Of a DNA stretch of 64,000 bases, positions 24,981 to 33,639 are shown one piece after another. The translations under genes and the position numbers were made by a program. How positions within the stretch are numbered: position 1 is the first letter of the stretch; every line of letters begins with the position of its first letter. A model generated the notes under the pieces. The model did no database searches. It saw nothing but the letters and a program-made list of their open reading frames with translations, and was not told the origin of the DNA. Origin of the DNA: an uncultured Muribaculaceae bacterium (GTDB lineage: Bacteria; Bacteroidota; Bacteroidia; Bacteroidales; Muribaculaceae); the NCBI GenBank assembly GCA_910587925.1, contig CAJUOC010000005.1, positions 32,380 through 96,379 on the forward strand. Reading direction: 5' to 3'.

Positions 24981-26291
24981 TCAGCCGCGGGCCGTGAAAC
25001 GCAGCGGGCGGGGGCCGCAGCCGCCGTTGACGATGGTGCGGGCCACGCGGTGGTTTACCGCCAGGCCGGTGGCCGGAGTCCAGCCGCAGGGCGAGGCGAC
25101 GTCGGTGTCGGTGATGATATGCGGCTCGGCCCGGCGCTCGACCAGCACCAGGTCGGCAAAGTATCCAGGGCGCAGCTGCCCGCGGCCCTCGATGCCATAC
25201 AGAGCGGCGGGCGCGGCGGCCATGCGGCGGGCCACCTCGGCGGCCGGATACAGCTCAAGCATCAGCGGCAGCGAAAACTGCACCATCGGGGCGCCCGACA
25301 TGGCCGTGAATATGTCGCCCTGCTTCTCGGCCGTGGTATGCGGGGCATGGTCGGTGGCCACGATGTCGATGCGGCCCTCGGCGAGGGCGGCTCGCAGGGC
25401 GGCGCGGTCGGCGGCGGTCTTCACGGCGGGGTTCATCTTGATGCGGGTACCCAGGCGGGGGTAGTCGGCATCGGTAAATATCAGATGGTGGGGCGACACC
25501 TCGGCCGTATACTGCTTGCCGCAGGGCGATGGCGCGGGGTCGAAGAGGCTGCACTCGGCGGCAGTGGTGAGATGGGCCACATGCAGGCGTGTACCGTAGC
25601 GCGCTGCCATCTCGAGGGCGCGCTCGGTGGCGGCCACGCAGCACTCTGCCGGGCGCAGGCGGGAGTGCCAGCTGATGTCGGCGGGGTCGAGCGCGGGGCG
25701 GTGACGGGCTGTGAGGCGGTCGATGATGTCCTGATCCTCGGCATGGACCACCACCCGGCCGGGCTGCTCGGCAAAGACGCGGCGCAGCACCGTGTCGTCG
25801 CGCAGCAGCATGCCGCCGGTGCTGGAGCCCATGAATACCTTGACTGCCGGCATGAGCGAGAAGTCGGCCGCGCGCAGCTCGCCGATATTGTCGGCGGTGG
25901 CGCCCATCATGAAGGCATAGTTGGCGGCCGATGTGGCCTCGGCGCGCTCCATCTTGGCCTGCCAGTCGGCGCAGGTGACGGTGGCGGGCTTGGTATTGGG
26001 CATGTCGATGTAGGAGGTGACGCCGCCGAGCAGGGCGGCGCGGCTCTCTGAGGCGATGGTGGCCTTGTGGGTGAGGCCGGGCTCGCGGAAATGCACGTGG
26101 GCGTCGATGGCGCCCGGCATCAGCATGGCGCCGGCGGCGTCGATGCGCTCAGAGGCGCTGTCGGCCACGGCGGGCGCGGGGTCGCCCTCGCCCATGGCGG
26201 CAATCACCGGGCCGTCGGTAAGCAGCCAGCCGCGGTACGGTGACGCGCCGCTGCCGTCGACCACCAGGGCGTTGTGTATGAGTATGCTCAT
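24981..26291 (-). CDS. pyrC: Dihydroorotase PyrC (amidohydrolase family)
   Basis: Dihydroorotase cyclises carbamoyl-aspartate in pyrimidine synthesis. The 436-residue protein carries the metal-binding HVHFREPG (H65, H67), the zinc-ligand histidine region EVSPHHLIFTD, and TDHAPHT with the catalytic aspartate, all as in class I enzymes. The C-terminal part ends in metal-independent barrel strands. The start at 26291 overlaps the glycosyltransferase stop by ATGA; a longer frame re-reads that gene. The class I enzyme and allantoinase are hard to separate by motif, but the lone copy next to core genes favours dihydroorotase. Confidence 0.92.
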   Translation of the reverse strand: MSILIHNALVVDGSGASPYRGWLLTDGPVIAAMGEGDPAPAVADSASERIDAAGAMLMPGAIDAHVHFREPGLTHKATIASESRAALLGGVTSYIDMPNTKPATVTCADWQAKMERAEATSAANYAFMMGATADNIGELRAADFSLMPAVKVFMGSSTGGMLLRDDTVLRRVFAEQPGRVVVHAEDQDIIDRLTARHRPALDPADISWHSRLRPAECCVAATERALEMAARYGTRLHVAHLTTAAECSLFDPAPSPCGKQYTAEVSPHHLIFTDADYPRLGTRIKMNPAVKTAADRAALRAALAEGRIDIVATDHAPHTTAEKQGDIFTAMSGAPMVQFSLPLMLELYPAAEVARRMAAAPAALYGIEGRGQLRPGYFADLVLVERRAEPHIITDTDVASPCGWTPATGLAVNHRVARTIVNGGCGPRPLRFTARG

Positions 26292-27058
26292 CGTCGGGAG
26301 TAATCGGGATATTTCTTGAAAAGGCTGCCCAGGCGCAGGCGTATCACGCCGAATACTGCCTCGCCGAATATGCCGCCGCTCATCTTGCTGCTGCCCAGCA
26401 CGCGGTTGACAAAGATGATGGGCACCTCGGCGATGCGGAATCCGTACTTGTACGCCGTAAATTTCATCTCTATCTGGAATGCATAGCCCTTGAAGCGGAT
26501 GTCGTCGAGCGGCAGGGCCTCGAGCACGCGGCGGCGATAGCAGACAAATCCGGCTGTGGTGTCGCGCACGGGCATACGGGTGATAAGTCGCACGTATGCC
26601 GAGGCGTAGTACGACATGAGCACACGGCCGATGGGCCAGTTGACCACATTTACCCCGGTCACGTAGCGCGAGCCCACGGCCACGTCGGCGCCGCCCTCGG
26701 TGACGGCATCGTAGAGCCGCGGCAGATCCTGCGGATTGTGGCTGAAGTCGGCGTCCATCTCGCATACAACGTCGTACCCCCGGTCGAGTGCCCACTTGAA
26801 GCCGGTGATGTATGCGGTGCCCAGGCCGAGCTTGCCCTCGCGCTCGATGATGTGTACGCGCCCGGGGGCCTCGGCCATCTTGGCGCGCACGATGGCGGCG
26901 GTGCCGTCGGGAGAGTTGTCGTCGATGACGAGCACATCCATCGGGCGGGGCAGCGAGAGCACGGCGTCGATGATGGCGGCGGCATTCTCGCGCTCATTGT
27001 ACATGGGTATGATTACCACGGCGTCGCGCCGCGCTTCGGTATCGGTAAGAGTGCTCAT
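26288..27058 (-). CDS. Polyprenol-phosphate mannosyltransferase-like GT2
   Basis: The 256-residue protein is a GT-A family 2 glycosyltransferase with VVIIPMYNERENA, LVIDDNSPDGT and the acceptor-side motif MDADFSHNPQDL (DxD-like). The C-terminal VPIIFVNRVLGSSKMSGGIFGEAV is the segment shared by dolichol-phosphate mannose synthases and their bacterial homologues. It has no transmembrane segments of the DPM3 type. It would transfer a hexose from a nucleotide sugar to polyprenyl phosphate. It is cotranscribed with pyrC. Confidence 0.88.
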   Translation of the reverse strand: MSTLTDTEARRDAVVIIPMYNERENAAAIIDAVLSLPRPMDVLVIDDNSPDGTAAIVRAKMAEAPGRVHIIEREGKLGLGTAYITGFKWALDRGYDVVCEMDADFSHNPQDLPRLYDAVTEGGADVAVGSRYVTGVNVVNWPIGRVLMSYYASAYVRLITRMPVRDTTAGFVCYRRRVLEALPLDDIRFKGYAFQIEMKFTAYKYGFRIAEVPIIFVNRVLGSSKMSGGIFGEAVFGVIRLRLGSLFKKYPDYSRR

Positions 27059-27079
27059 CGGCGTAGAATCTTTTCAGCG

Positions 27080-27087
27080 CAAAAGTA
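27080..27087 (-). promoter_or_regulatory. -7 element before the GT2-pyrC operon
   Basis: The minus strand reads TACTTTTG, 22 nt before the ATG at 27058. No TTTG sits at the expected -33 distance (CCAA on the plus strand near 27109 is the closest), so only half of the promoter is clear. Confidence 0.5.
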
Positions 27088-27130
27088 ACACTTTTTTGCC
27101 ACCCGCGCCCCCAATCTCATATAAAATATG

Positions 27131-27138
27131 TATTTTTG
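27131..27138 (+). promoter_or_regulatory. -7 element before malY
   Basis: TATTTTTG matches TAnnTTTG and lies 26 nt before the malY ATG. Together with the minus-strand element at 27080 it makes the 27059-27163 interval a divergent promoter region. Confidence 0.55.
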
Positions 27139-27163
27139 CCTGCATGATAAAACGCCTGACACG

Positions 27164-28363
27164 ATGCCCATGAAAAAATATGATTTCGACTGCGTGATTG
27201 ACCGCAGCGGCACCTGCGCCACCAAGTACGACGGCCTGGTGCAGATGTTTGGCCGCCGCGACGTCACCCCGTTGTGGATTGCCGACCTCGACTTTGCCGT
27301 ATGCCCCGATATCACGGAGGCCCTGCGCCGCCGGCTCGAGCACCCCGTGCTGGGATACTCGGCCGCGCCCGACAGCTACTGGCAGTCGATAATCGACTGG
27401 CAGCGCGAGCGCCACGGCTTTGAGATTTCCCGCGACGAGCTCAGCTTCGTGCCGGGAGTGGTAAAGGGCATCGCCCTGGCTGTCAACTACTTCACCCGCC
27501 CGGGCGACGGTATCGTGATACAGCCGCCGGTGTACCATCCCTTCCGCATGGTCATCGAGGGCAACGGCCGCCGCACCGTGGAAAATCCGCTCATCGCCGA
27601 GGGCGGCTCCTACCGCATGGATATCGAGGGCCTTGAGCGGGTGATAGCCGAGCGGCACCCCCGCATGATGATACTCTGCAACCCCCACAATCCCGTGGGC
27701 ATACAGTGGGACGCCGACACCCTCGCCCGCGTGGCCGCCATCTGCCGCCGCGCCGGTGTGATAGTGGTGAGCGACGAGATACACGGCGACCTGATGCTCC
27801 ACGGCCGCCGGCACATACCTTTTGCCGCGGTGAGCGACGATGCCGCCGCCATATCGGTGACGCTTGGCGCCCCGTCGAAGACTTTCAACATACCCGGGCT
27901 GGTGAGCTCGTGGATGGTGGTCAAGGACGACGCCCTGCGCCGCGACTTCTACCACTGGCTGGAGGTCAACGAGTTTAACGCGCCCGTGCTCATCTCCACC
28001 ATCGGCGCCGAGGCCGCCTACCGCCACGGAGGCGAGTGGCTGGGCCAGATGCTGGCTTATGTGGAGGAGAATATCGACTTCGTGACCCGCTTCCTGGAGG
28101 AGCATGTGCCGGGAGTGCGCGCCGTGCAGCCCGAGGCATCCTTCCTGATGTGGCTCGACTTCCGCTCGCTCGGCCTGAGCCAGGAGGAGCTCATGCGGCT
28201 CATGATTGAGAAGGCACACCTGGCCATGAACGACGGCGCCATGTTTGGCTCGCAGGGCGTGGGCTTCCTGCGGCTCAACGTGGGCACACCGCGCTGTGTG
28301 CTGCGCACCGCCCTGGAGCATATACGCGACGCCGTGGCCGCCGTAAAAACACCCGCTGAATGA
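27164..28363 (+). CDS. MalY/PatB-type PLP aminotransferase (putative C-S lyase)
   Basis: The 399-residue PLP enzyme belongs to the MalY/PatB branch of class I/II aminotransferases, whose best-known activity is cystathionine beta-lyase. Visible features are VTPLWIADLDFAV at the N-terminus, GIVIQPPVYHPF, the PLP-pocket MILCNPHNPVG, VVSDEIHGDL and the lysine segment LGAPSKTFNIPGL. The start at 27164 (MPMKKY) is used; the second ATG at 27170 is equally possible. It overlaps aroA by ATGA and starts a plus-strand operon with aroA, a small membrane protein and a metal permease. That operon runs against the leftward direction of most neighbours. Confidence 0.92.
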   Translation: MPMKKYDFDCVIDRSGTCATKYDGLVQMFGRRDVTPLWIADLDFAVCPDITEALRRRLEHPVLGYSAAPDSYWQSIIDWQRERHGFEISRDELSFVPGVVKGIALAVNYFTRPGDGIVIQPPVYHPFRMVIEGNGRRTVENPLIAEGGSYRMDIEGLERVIAERHPRMMILCNPHNPVGIQWDADTLARVAAICRRAGVIVVSDEIHGDLMLHGRRHIPFAAVSDDAAAISVTLGAPSKTFNIPGLVSSWMVVKDDALRRDFYHWLEVNEFNAPVLISTIGAEAAYRHGGEWLGQMLAYVEENIDFVTRFLEEHVPGVRAVQPEASFLMWLDFRSLGLSQEELMRLMIEKAHLAMNDGAMFGSQGVGFLRLNVGTPRCVLRTALEHIRDAVAAVKTPAE

Positions 28364-29619
28364 TGGATTACCGTATATTCCCGCCCGAGGGCATACTTGA
28401 GTGTGAGGTGAGCCTGCCGCTGAGCAAGAGCGTGGCCGCCCGCGCCATGGTGATGGCCGCCCTCACTCCCGGCGCCGCGCCGGTGGGCGCTGAGCGCCTG
28501 CCCGAGTGCACCGACACGGCCGTGCTGGCGGCCGCTCTCGGCGTCGCCACCGGTACGGTCGATGTGGCCGACTGCGGCTCGGCCGCACGCTTTCTCACCG
28601 CATACTATGCCGTGACTCCCGGCGCCGATGTCACCCTCACCGGCTCGCCGCGACTGTGCTCGCGCCCCATAGCGCCGCTGGTCGAGGCCCTGCGCTCGCT
28701 GGGCGCCGACATCAGCTATGCCGGCACGGCCGGTTACCTGCCGCTGCACATACGCGGCACGGCTCTGCGCGGAGGCGGCGTGAAGCTTGACGCCCGGGCC
28801 AGCTCGCAGTTTGCATCGGCGCTGGCCATGATAGCCCCGCAGTGTCCCGGCGGCCTACGTATCGAGCTGGGCGGCGAGATAGCCTCGATGCCGTATCTGC
28901 GCATGACCATGCGTATGCTCGAGGCGCGCGGTATCGCGGTCGACCTGGCCGGATACACCCTGTCGGTGGGTCCCGGGCCGATGGCCGCCGTGCCTGCCGA
29001 GGCCGAGCACGACTGGTCGGCGGCGGCATTCTGGTACTCAATCGCGGCGGTAAGCGCCGGATGGGTCACCCTGAAAGGCATCAGCCCGAGTCGCCTGCAG
29101 GGCGACAGCATACTGGCCGAGATAGGGCCGCGCATAGGTGTGCTCACCGAGTTTACCGACGAGGGCGCCGAGCTCTCGGCCACCCCCGACATATACTCGC
29201 GCCTCGACATGGATCTGGCCGACTATCCCGACCTGGCTCCGGCGCTGGCCGTGACCGCATACCTGGCCTCTATGCCCTTCCGCCTGACCGGCCTGGCCAA
29301 TCTGCGCCACAAGGAGAGCGACCGCATCGAGGCGCTTGCCCGCGGACTGCTCGCCTGCGGATGTGTCGCCGAGACCGGCGCCGACTATATCGGCTGGGAA
29401 GGCGAGCGCGTCCCGCTGACAGAGCTGCCCGAGATAGACTCCTGCGACGACCACCGCATAGCGATGGCTTTTGCCGCCGCATCGATATTCATACCCGGCA
29501 CGGTGATACGCAACGCGGCCGCCGCCGCCAAGTCGTATCCGGGATTCTGGGACGACCTGCGCGCCGCCGGATTTACCCTCTCCGACCCGTCGGCTCCGCT
29601 GCCCGACCCCGAGGCATGA
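28360..29619 (+). CDS. aroA: 3-phosphoshikimate 1-carboxyvinyltransferase AroA
   Basis: AroA forms EPSP in the shikimate pathway. The 419-residue protein has SKSVAARAMVMAAL near the N-terminus, CGSAARFLTAYYAV, SSQFASALAM and the C-terminal RHKESDRIEALARGL and DDHRIAMAFAAA, covering the phosphoenolpyruvate and shikimate contacts. The family usually has about 430 residues, so this is complete. It is translationally coupled to malY and to the following small gene by ATGA overlaps. Confidence 0.95.
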   Translation: MMDYRIFPPEGILECEVSLPLSKSVAARAMVMAALTPGAAPVGAERLPECTDTAVLAAALGVATGTVDVADCGSAARFLTAYYAVTPGADVTLTGSPRLCSRPIAPLVEALRSLGADISYAGTAGYLPLHIRGTALRGGGVKLDARASSQFASALAMIAPQCPGGLRIELGGEIASMPYLRMTMRMLEARGIAVDLAGYTLSVGPGPMAAVPAEAEHDWSAAAFWYSIAAVSAGWVTLKGISPSRLQGDSILAEIGPRIGVLTEFTDEGAELSATPDIYSRLDMDLADYPDLAPALAVTAYLASMPFRLTGLANLRHKESDRIEALARGLLACGCVAETGADYIGWEGERVPLTELPEIDSCDDHRIAMAFAAASIFIPGTVIRNAAAAAKSYPGFWDDLRAAGFTLSDPSAPLPDPEA

Positions 29620-30056
29620 TACTGGCTTTGTATATACTGATGGCGATAGTGGCCGTCGGGGTGGTGCTCAAGCTCACCGACCGCCGCCCGCGCAAGCCCG
29701 GCGACGAGCCGGCGACGGCCGACGCGGCCGATACGACCGGCGGCGACGACGACGGCGAGTGCTGCGGCATGCACATCACCTGCGAGCGCGACTCGCTGCT
29801 GGCGTCGGTATCGCCGCAGGTCGAGTACTTCGACGACGAGGAGCTCGACGCATACCGCGGCCGGCGCGCCGACGGATATTCAGATACTGAGATAGAGCAA
29901 TTCCGCGACATACTGCTCACCCTGCAGCCCGACGACATAGCCCCCTGGGCGCGGTCGGTGCAGCTGCGGGGCATCGAGCTGCCCGCGCCGGTGCGAGAGG
30001 AACTGCTGCTCATCGTAAGCGAAGCGCGGGCGACCCGCGCCGCAGGCCATGCTTGA
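29616..30056 (+). CDS. Small membrane-anchored protein of unknown function
   Basis: The 146-residue product has one N-terminal transmembrane helix (about residues 2-17) and a cytoplasmic or periplasmic soluble part with an acidic low-complexity segment (ATADAADTTGGDDDGECC). The C-terminal half SDTEIEQFRDILLTLQPDDIAPWARSVQLRGIELPAPV is probably helical. No family was recognised with confidence. It overlaps aroA by ATGA and the metal permease gene by 8 nt, so its job may relate to the permease, but this is only context. Confidence 0.75.
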   Translation: MILALYILMAIVAVGVVLKLTDRRPRKPGDEPATADAADTTGGDDDGECCGMHITCERDSLLASVSPQVEYFDDEELDAYRGRRADGYSDTEIEQFRDILLTLQPDDIAPWARSVQLRGIELPAPVREELLLIVSEARATRAAGHA

Positions 30057-30879
30057 GATGCTGTCTTACCCCTTTGTGCGCCTGGCTCTGCTGGCGGTAG
30101 TGCTCATCGCCATGGGCGCGGCCGTCATAGGCACATACATCATCACCCGCCGCATGGTGTCGATAGCCGGCGGCGTGACCCACGCATGCTTCGGCGGACT
30201 CGGCCTGGGCTACTTCTTGGGGGTAAGCCCGGTGGCGATGGCGGCCGTATTTGCCATCGCATCGTCGGTGGCGGTGGAGTGGATGTCGCGGCGGATGCAC
30301 CTGCGCGAAGACTCGGTGATAGCCGTCATATGGGCGCTGGGCATGGCGGCGGGAGTGCTCTTTGTCTTTCTCACGCCGGGATATGTACCCGAGCTCAACT
30401 CATTTCTCTTTGGCAACATACTGTCGGTATCCCCGGCCGACCTGTGGTCGTTTGGCGGGTTCACACTGGCCGCGGGTGCCTTCACGGCCTGGCGCTACCG
30501 CCAGGTGGTGGCCGTGGCATTTGACCGCGATTTTGCCCGCGTGATAGGCCTGCCGGTACGGTTTATCACCTACACCATGACGGTGCTGGTGGCTGTGGGC
30601 ATAGTGCTCACCATCAGGCTGGTGGGAGTGATGCTGCTCATGTCGATGCTGTCGCTGCCGGTGATGATAGCCGAGATATTCTGCCGCCGGTACTCCACCA
30701 TCATGGCCGCAGCGGCCGGGGTGAGCATCCTGGCCGGTGTCGGCGGGCTTATGATAGCTACGGTGGCCGATGTGCCTTGCTCGGCCATAATAGTGATGCT
30801 GCTGGTGGCCGCGTTTTTCGGCGCCAAGGCACTCAAAACTTTCAGTCGCTCTCGCGGTAGGAGTGTATCCCGGGGATAG
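30049..30879 (+). CDS. Metal ABC transporter permease (ZnuB/MntB-like)
   Basis: The 276-residue protein has about eight transmembrane helices and the ABC-3 family segment GGVTHACFGGLGLGYFLG, plus AVIWALGMAAGVLF and MLLMSMLSLPVMIAEIFCRR. It would import a divalent metal, most often zinc or manganese, with an ATPase and a binding protein; neither is in the window. Its 3' end overlaps the convergent tatD-like gene by 38 nt and the last 15 codons look like an extended tail, which fits an event that joined the two genes end to end. Confidence 0.88.
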   Translation: MLEMLSYPFVRLALLAVVLIAMGAAVIGTYIITRRMVSIAGGVTHACFGGLGLGYFLGVSPVAMAAVFAIASSVAVEWMSRRMHLREDSVIAVIWALGMAAGVLFVFLTPGYVPELNSFLFGNILSVSPADLWSFGGFTLAAGAFTAWRYRQVVAVAFDRDFARVIGLPVRFITYTMTVLVAVGIVLTIRLVGVMLLMSMLSLPVMIAEIFCRRYSTIMAAAAGVSILAGVGGLMIATVADVPCSAIIVMLLVAAFFGAKALKTFSRSRGRSVSRG

Positions 30880-31348
30880 GCACGCGCGCCGACAGCTTGT
30901 ATCCGGCCCGCTGAAGCTGCCGGGCAAGCTCGGGCTTGCCGCGGAAGCCGTGTATGACCCACTCGACCGTGGGGGCAATGCGCCGACGGGCGTCCATAAG
31001 CTCCTGCACCGACTTCACTGCATGGATTATCAATGGCTTGCCCACGCGCTCGGCCAGCCGCGCATGGAAATCAAAGAGACGGCGCTGGGTGTCGGCATCG
31101 CCGCCGCGCAGGCGGTCAAATCCACACTCGCCGATGGCCACCACCCGAGGGTCGCGCGCCGCGCTCACCAGCGCGCGCAGCTGCCCCAGGGTGACGGGCC
31201 GCTCTGTCGACCACGGGTGTATCCCTACAGAGTATGTGCCGCCGGCAATCAACTCCGCGCCCGGCTCGACGCAGACGATGGCATCGCCGTCGAGCGCCCG
31301 CGACGTATCGTGTGTATGTATATCGGAGTATCGGCCCAGGTCGGTCAT
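30842..31348 (-). CDS. TatD-family hydrolase, C-terminally truncated
   Basis: TatD proteins are metal-dependent nucleases or hydrolases of the TIM-barrel amidohydrolase type. The 168-residue product has SDIHTHD (H11, H13), TYSVGIHPW, VVAIGECGFDRL, KPLIIHAVKS and VIHGFRGKPELARQLQRAGYKLS, which match the first three quarters of the Bacteroidota form. After that the protein ends in the short unrelated tail ARVPIPGIHSYRESD, and the last stretch with the conserved LLLETDE-type aspartate is missing. The gene ends inside the convergent permease gene. It starts with ATGA overlap to yidD at 31348. Confidence 0.82.
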   Translation of the reverse strand: MTDLGRYSDIHTHDTSRALDGDAIVCVEPGAELIAGGTYSVGIHPWSTERPVTLGQLRALVSAARDPRVVAIGECGFDRLRGGDADTQRRLFDFHARLAERVGKPLIIHAVKSVQELMDARRRIAPTVEWVIHGFRGKPELARQLQRAGYKLSARVPIPGIHSYRESD

Positions 31349-31596
31349 GGCACGGGGTCGTAGCCGCTGCCTCCCCAGGGATGGCATCGCGACAGTCTTT
31401 TTACAGTGAGCCACAGCCCCTTGAGGGGACCGTGGCGACGCAGCGCCTCAAGGGCGTACCGGCTGCATGTGGGGGTGAATCGGCACGACGGGGGCAACAT
31501 CGGCGAGATGCACGCGCGGTAGAAGTATATGGGCAGCGAGAGCAGCCATGCGGCGGCGCGGCTCACGGCGGCCGCGATGTCACTCAGCCGCGGCAT
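31345..31596 (-). CDS. yidD: Membrane protein insertion efficiency factor YidD
   Basis: The 83-residue protein has the diagnostic CRFTPTCSRYALEALRRHGPLKGLWLTVKRLSRCHPWGGSGYDPVP pattern of YidD, with the paired cysteine motif (FTPTCSRYA) and the HPWGG ending. It is a small cytoplasmic-membrane-associated helper for YidC-dependent insertion. It overlaps rnpA by 17 nt, the usual rnpA-yidD order of bacterial chromosomes. yidC itself is not in the window. Confidence 0.97.
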   Translation of the reverse strand: MPRLSDIAAAVSRAAAWLLSLPIYFYRACISPMLPPSCRFTPTCSRYALEALRRHGPLKGLWLTVKRLSRCHPWGGSGYDPVP

Positions 31597-31975
31597 AGGC
31601 TCTCACCTTCTCCATGAGGCGGCGCACCGCACGGTCGACCGAGGCGTAGGGCATGAGCCTGTCGGCCACATATACAAAGGCCAGATCGATGCGGGCATCG
31701 TCGGGCATGGGGAAATCGGGGCGGGCCAGGCGGTATGCCTCGCGCACCCTGCGGCGCATCGCCACGCGGTCTACGGCATGGCGCAGGCGCTTCTTGGGTA
31801 CTGATATGAGGAAGGTCACCGGCGAGTCGGAGCGGCGCCCGGGATTGCTGCGCCATACCGCCCGCAGCGGATATGCTATCGCAGCCTGCGCGCCCGCGCG
31901 GCGGCCGGCAAAGAGCATGTCGATGGCCACCGGCGAGCAGAGCTTCTCCTTTTTGTACAGCCGCAGACCTTTCAC
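31580..31975 (-). CDS. rnpA: Ribonuclease P protein component RnpA
   Basis: RnpA is the protein cofactor of RNase P. The 131-residue product has the conserved basic core VPKKRLRHAVDRVAMRRRVREAYRL, with RxxxKRxxR-like spacing, between a Bacteroidota N-terminus (FTAEKLCS-like KKEKLCSPV) and the FVYVADRLMPYASVDRAVRRLM tail. It overlaps yidD. The usual neighbour rpmH is not found upstream; instead hemD lies 16 nt before it. Confidence 0.93.
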   Translation of the reverse strand: MKGLRLYKKEKLCSPVAIDMLFAGRRAGAQAAIAYPLRAVWRSNPGRRSDSPVTFLISVPKKRLRHAVDRVAMRRRVREAYRLARPDFPMPDDARIDLAFVYVADRLMPYASVDRAVRRLMEKVRAYAAAE

Positions 31976-31991
31976 AGCCGGTGATGGGGGG

Positions 31992-32753
31992 TCAGGAGGC
32001 CTTTGCGGCCTTGTTGGCGGTGGCGAGATACTGGTCGATGGCCGCGGGCATGGATGGAGCCTGCACGGTGGGCGCCTCGATATCGATGCGCAGACCGGCG
32101 TCCTTGGCGGCTTTGGCGGTGCTCACGCCGAAGGTGGCCACAGCGATGTCGCCCTGCACGAAGTCGGGGAAATTCTTGGTGAGCGACTCGATACCCTGGG
32201 GGCTGAAGAATACGAGCATGTCGTAGTCAAAGGGCTCGCCGGGGGTGAAGTCGTTGCTGACGGTGCGGTACATGGCGGCGCGGCTCACCTGGATATGGTT
32301 GGCGGCAAAGAGCTCGGCGTCGCTGCCGTTGTTGACATCGCTCACAGCGTAGAGATACTTCTCATCTTTGTGCTTGAGTATGAAGGGGATGAGGTCTACG
32401 AGCTTGCCGGTCTTGGCAGCGAATATCTTGCGCTTGCGGTATACGATGTACTTCTGGAGATAATTGGCAATCGACTCGGAGGTGCAGAAATACTTCTGCG
32501 TCTCGGGCACGGTGATACGCATCTCCTCGCAGAGGCGGAAGAAATTGTCGATAGCGGTCTTAGCTGTAAAAATTATAGCGGAGTGGTCGGCAATGGATAC
32601 TTTCTGGGCACGAAATTCCTTGGCCGAGAGGCCTTCGACCTTGATGAAGGGGCGGAATACTATGTCGACGCCGTACCGCTCGGCGAGGTCGAAGTATGGC
32701 GACTTCTCCGAGGTGGGCCGGGGCTGCGATACGAGTATCTTGTGTACTTTCAC
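31992..32753 (-). CDS. hemD: Uroporphyrinogen-III synthase HemD
   Basis: HemD closes and inverts the last ring of hydroxymethylbilane, leading to haem or sirohaem. The 253-residue protein has the two-lobe pattern typical of the family: ILVSQPRPTSEKSPYF at the start, SAIIFTAKTAIDNFFRL as the first-lobe loop, and DMLVFFSPQGIESL as the second-lobe equivalent. Sequence conservation in the family is low, so this is a fold-level call supported by these paired loops. It follows the DUF4271 gene by 28 nt, a neighbourhood common in Bacteroidota. Confidence 0.9.
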   Translation of the reverse strand: MKVHKILVSQPRPTSEKSPYFDLAERYGVDIVFRPFIKVEGLSAKEFRAQKVSIADHSAIIFTAKTAIDNFFRLCEEMRITVPETQKYFCTSESIANYLQKYIVYRKRKIFAAKTGKLVDLIPFILKHKDEKYLYAVSDVNNGSDAELFAANHIQVSRAAMYRTVSNDFTPGEPFDYDMLVFFSPQGIESLTKNFPDFVQGDIAVATFGVSTAKAAKDAGLRIDIEAPTVQAPSMPAAIDQYLATANKAAKAS

Positions 32754-32781
32754 TTGTTGTAATTTATAGAAGTTAAGAGGT

Positions 32782-33636
32782 TTAAATGGCCTGTAACACC
32801 ATTAAGCGGGAGCAGAAATAGACAAAAGCCACAGGTACTATTTCAAGGGTGCAAAGGTACAAAATAAAATAGAGTAAAGAGCCAAGATGTGCGTAAAAAA
32901 TTCTAAATCCCTTGATTATGAACAGCAGACGGGCACATACATACAGCGCTGCCGCGGCTGTGACAGCGGCGGCCGTCAGCGGCGGATAGAATACCGCCAG
33001 CACCGCCGGCAGTATCAGCGCTATGCCGAGCAGGGCCTGCGAGGCATTGAATCCGCGCAGCCACTCGCGCCTCCCGGCCGGTGTGCTGAAGGCATAGCCC
33101 ACGGCTGAGTATGCACACAGCTCGGCCACATAGTAGAGGGTACATATGCCGATTACTCCACCCACCGCCAGGCCGGTGAGCGCCCGCGGCTCCATCAGGT
33201 CGAGGCGGCACACGGCCGCGCACAGCAGTATGCCGCAGCATACCACACACTGTATGAGCATGAGTATCAGTATACGGGTATCGGCGGCCGGATGCTCGTC
33301 AAATAAATTGTCGCGGCCGCCGCGCAGGCGCCATACTTCCTTGCCGTAGATGCGCAGCACCCGGCCGAAGTGGCTGAAATTGTATGTCATCACCACTGCC
33401 ATCAGAGCGATGAGCAGCAGGAAGCCCGAGCGGTTGCCGGGCTGCATGGGGCGCGGCTCGGGCATGAGGCCGCTGTGCCAGTCGGGTACCTCGACGGCGG
33501 GGACGGAGGCGGCCACAGTGTCGCACTCGGCGCCCAGCGCACGGGTGTATACCGTGTCGGTGAGCGACGCAAAGGGGTGCAGCGGCTCAAAGCAGACGAT
33601 GCTGTCGTGGCGGGCTATGTCGAGTGAGTCGGGCAC
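32782..33636 (-). CDS. DUF4271 membrane protein
   Basis: The 284-residue product has about six transmembrane helices after an N-terminal soluble part of about 70 residues, and ends with the IVPVAFVYFCSRLMVL segment typical of DUF4271, a Bacteroidota membrane family of unknown function. The start is a GTG at 33636, 3 nt after the LOG stop; no ATG gives a similar length without losing the first soluble part. Inside the gene, at 32853-32860, the minus strand reads TACCTTTG, which may act as an internal -7 element for hemD. Confidence 0.8.
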   Translation of the reverse strand: MPDSLDIARHDSIVCFEPLHPFASLTDTVYTRALGAECDTVAASVPAVEVPDWHSGLMPEPRPMQPGNRSGFLLLIALMAVVMTYNFSHFGRVLRIYGKEVWRLRGGRDNLFDEHPAADTRILILMLIQCVVCCGILLCAAVCRLDLMEPRALTGLAVGGVIGICTLYYVAELCAYSAVGYAFSTPAGRREWLRGFNASQALLGIALILPAVLAVFYPPLTAAAVTAAAALYVCARLLFIIKGFRIFYAHLGSLLYFILYLCTLEIVPVAFVYFCSRLMVLQAI

Positions 33637-33639
33637 GGG

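Noticed and set aside
32853..32860. Independent promoter for hemD inside the DUF4271 gene
   Set aside because: Only the -7 motif TACCTTTG is present, with no -33 element at the right distance, so it is mentioned but not called as a feature.
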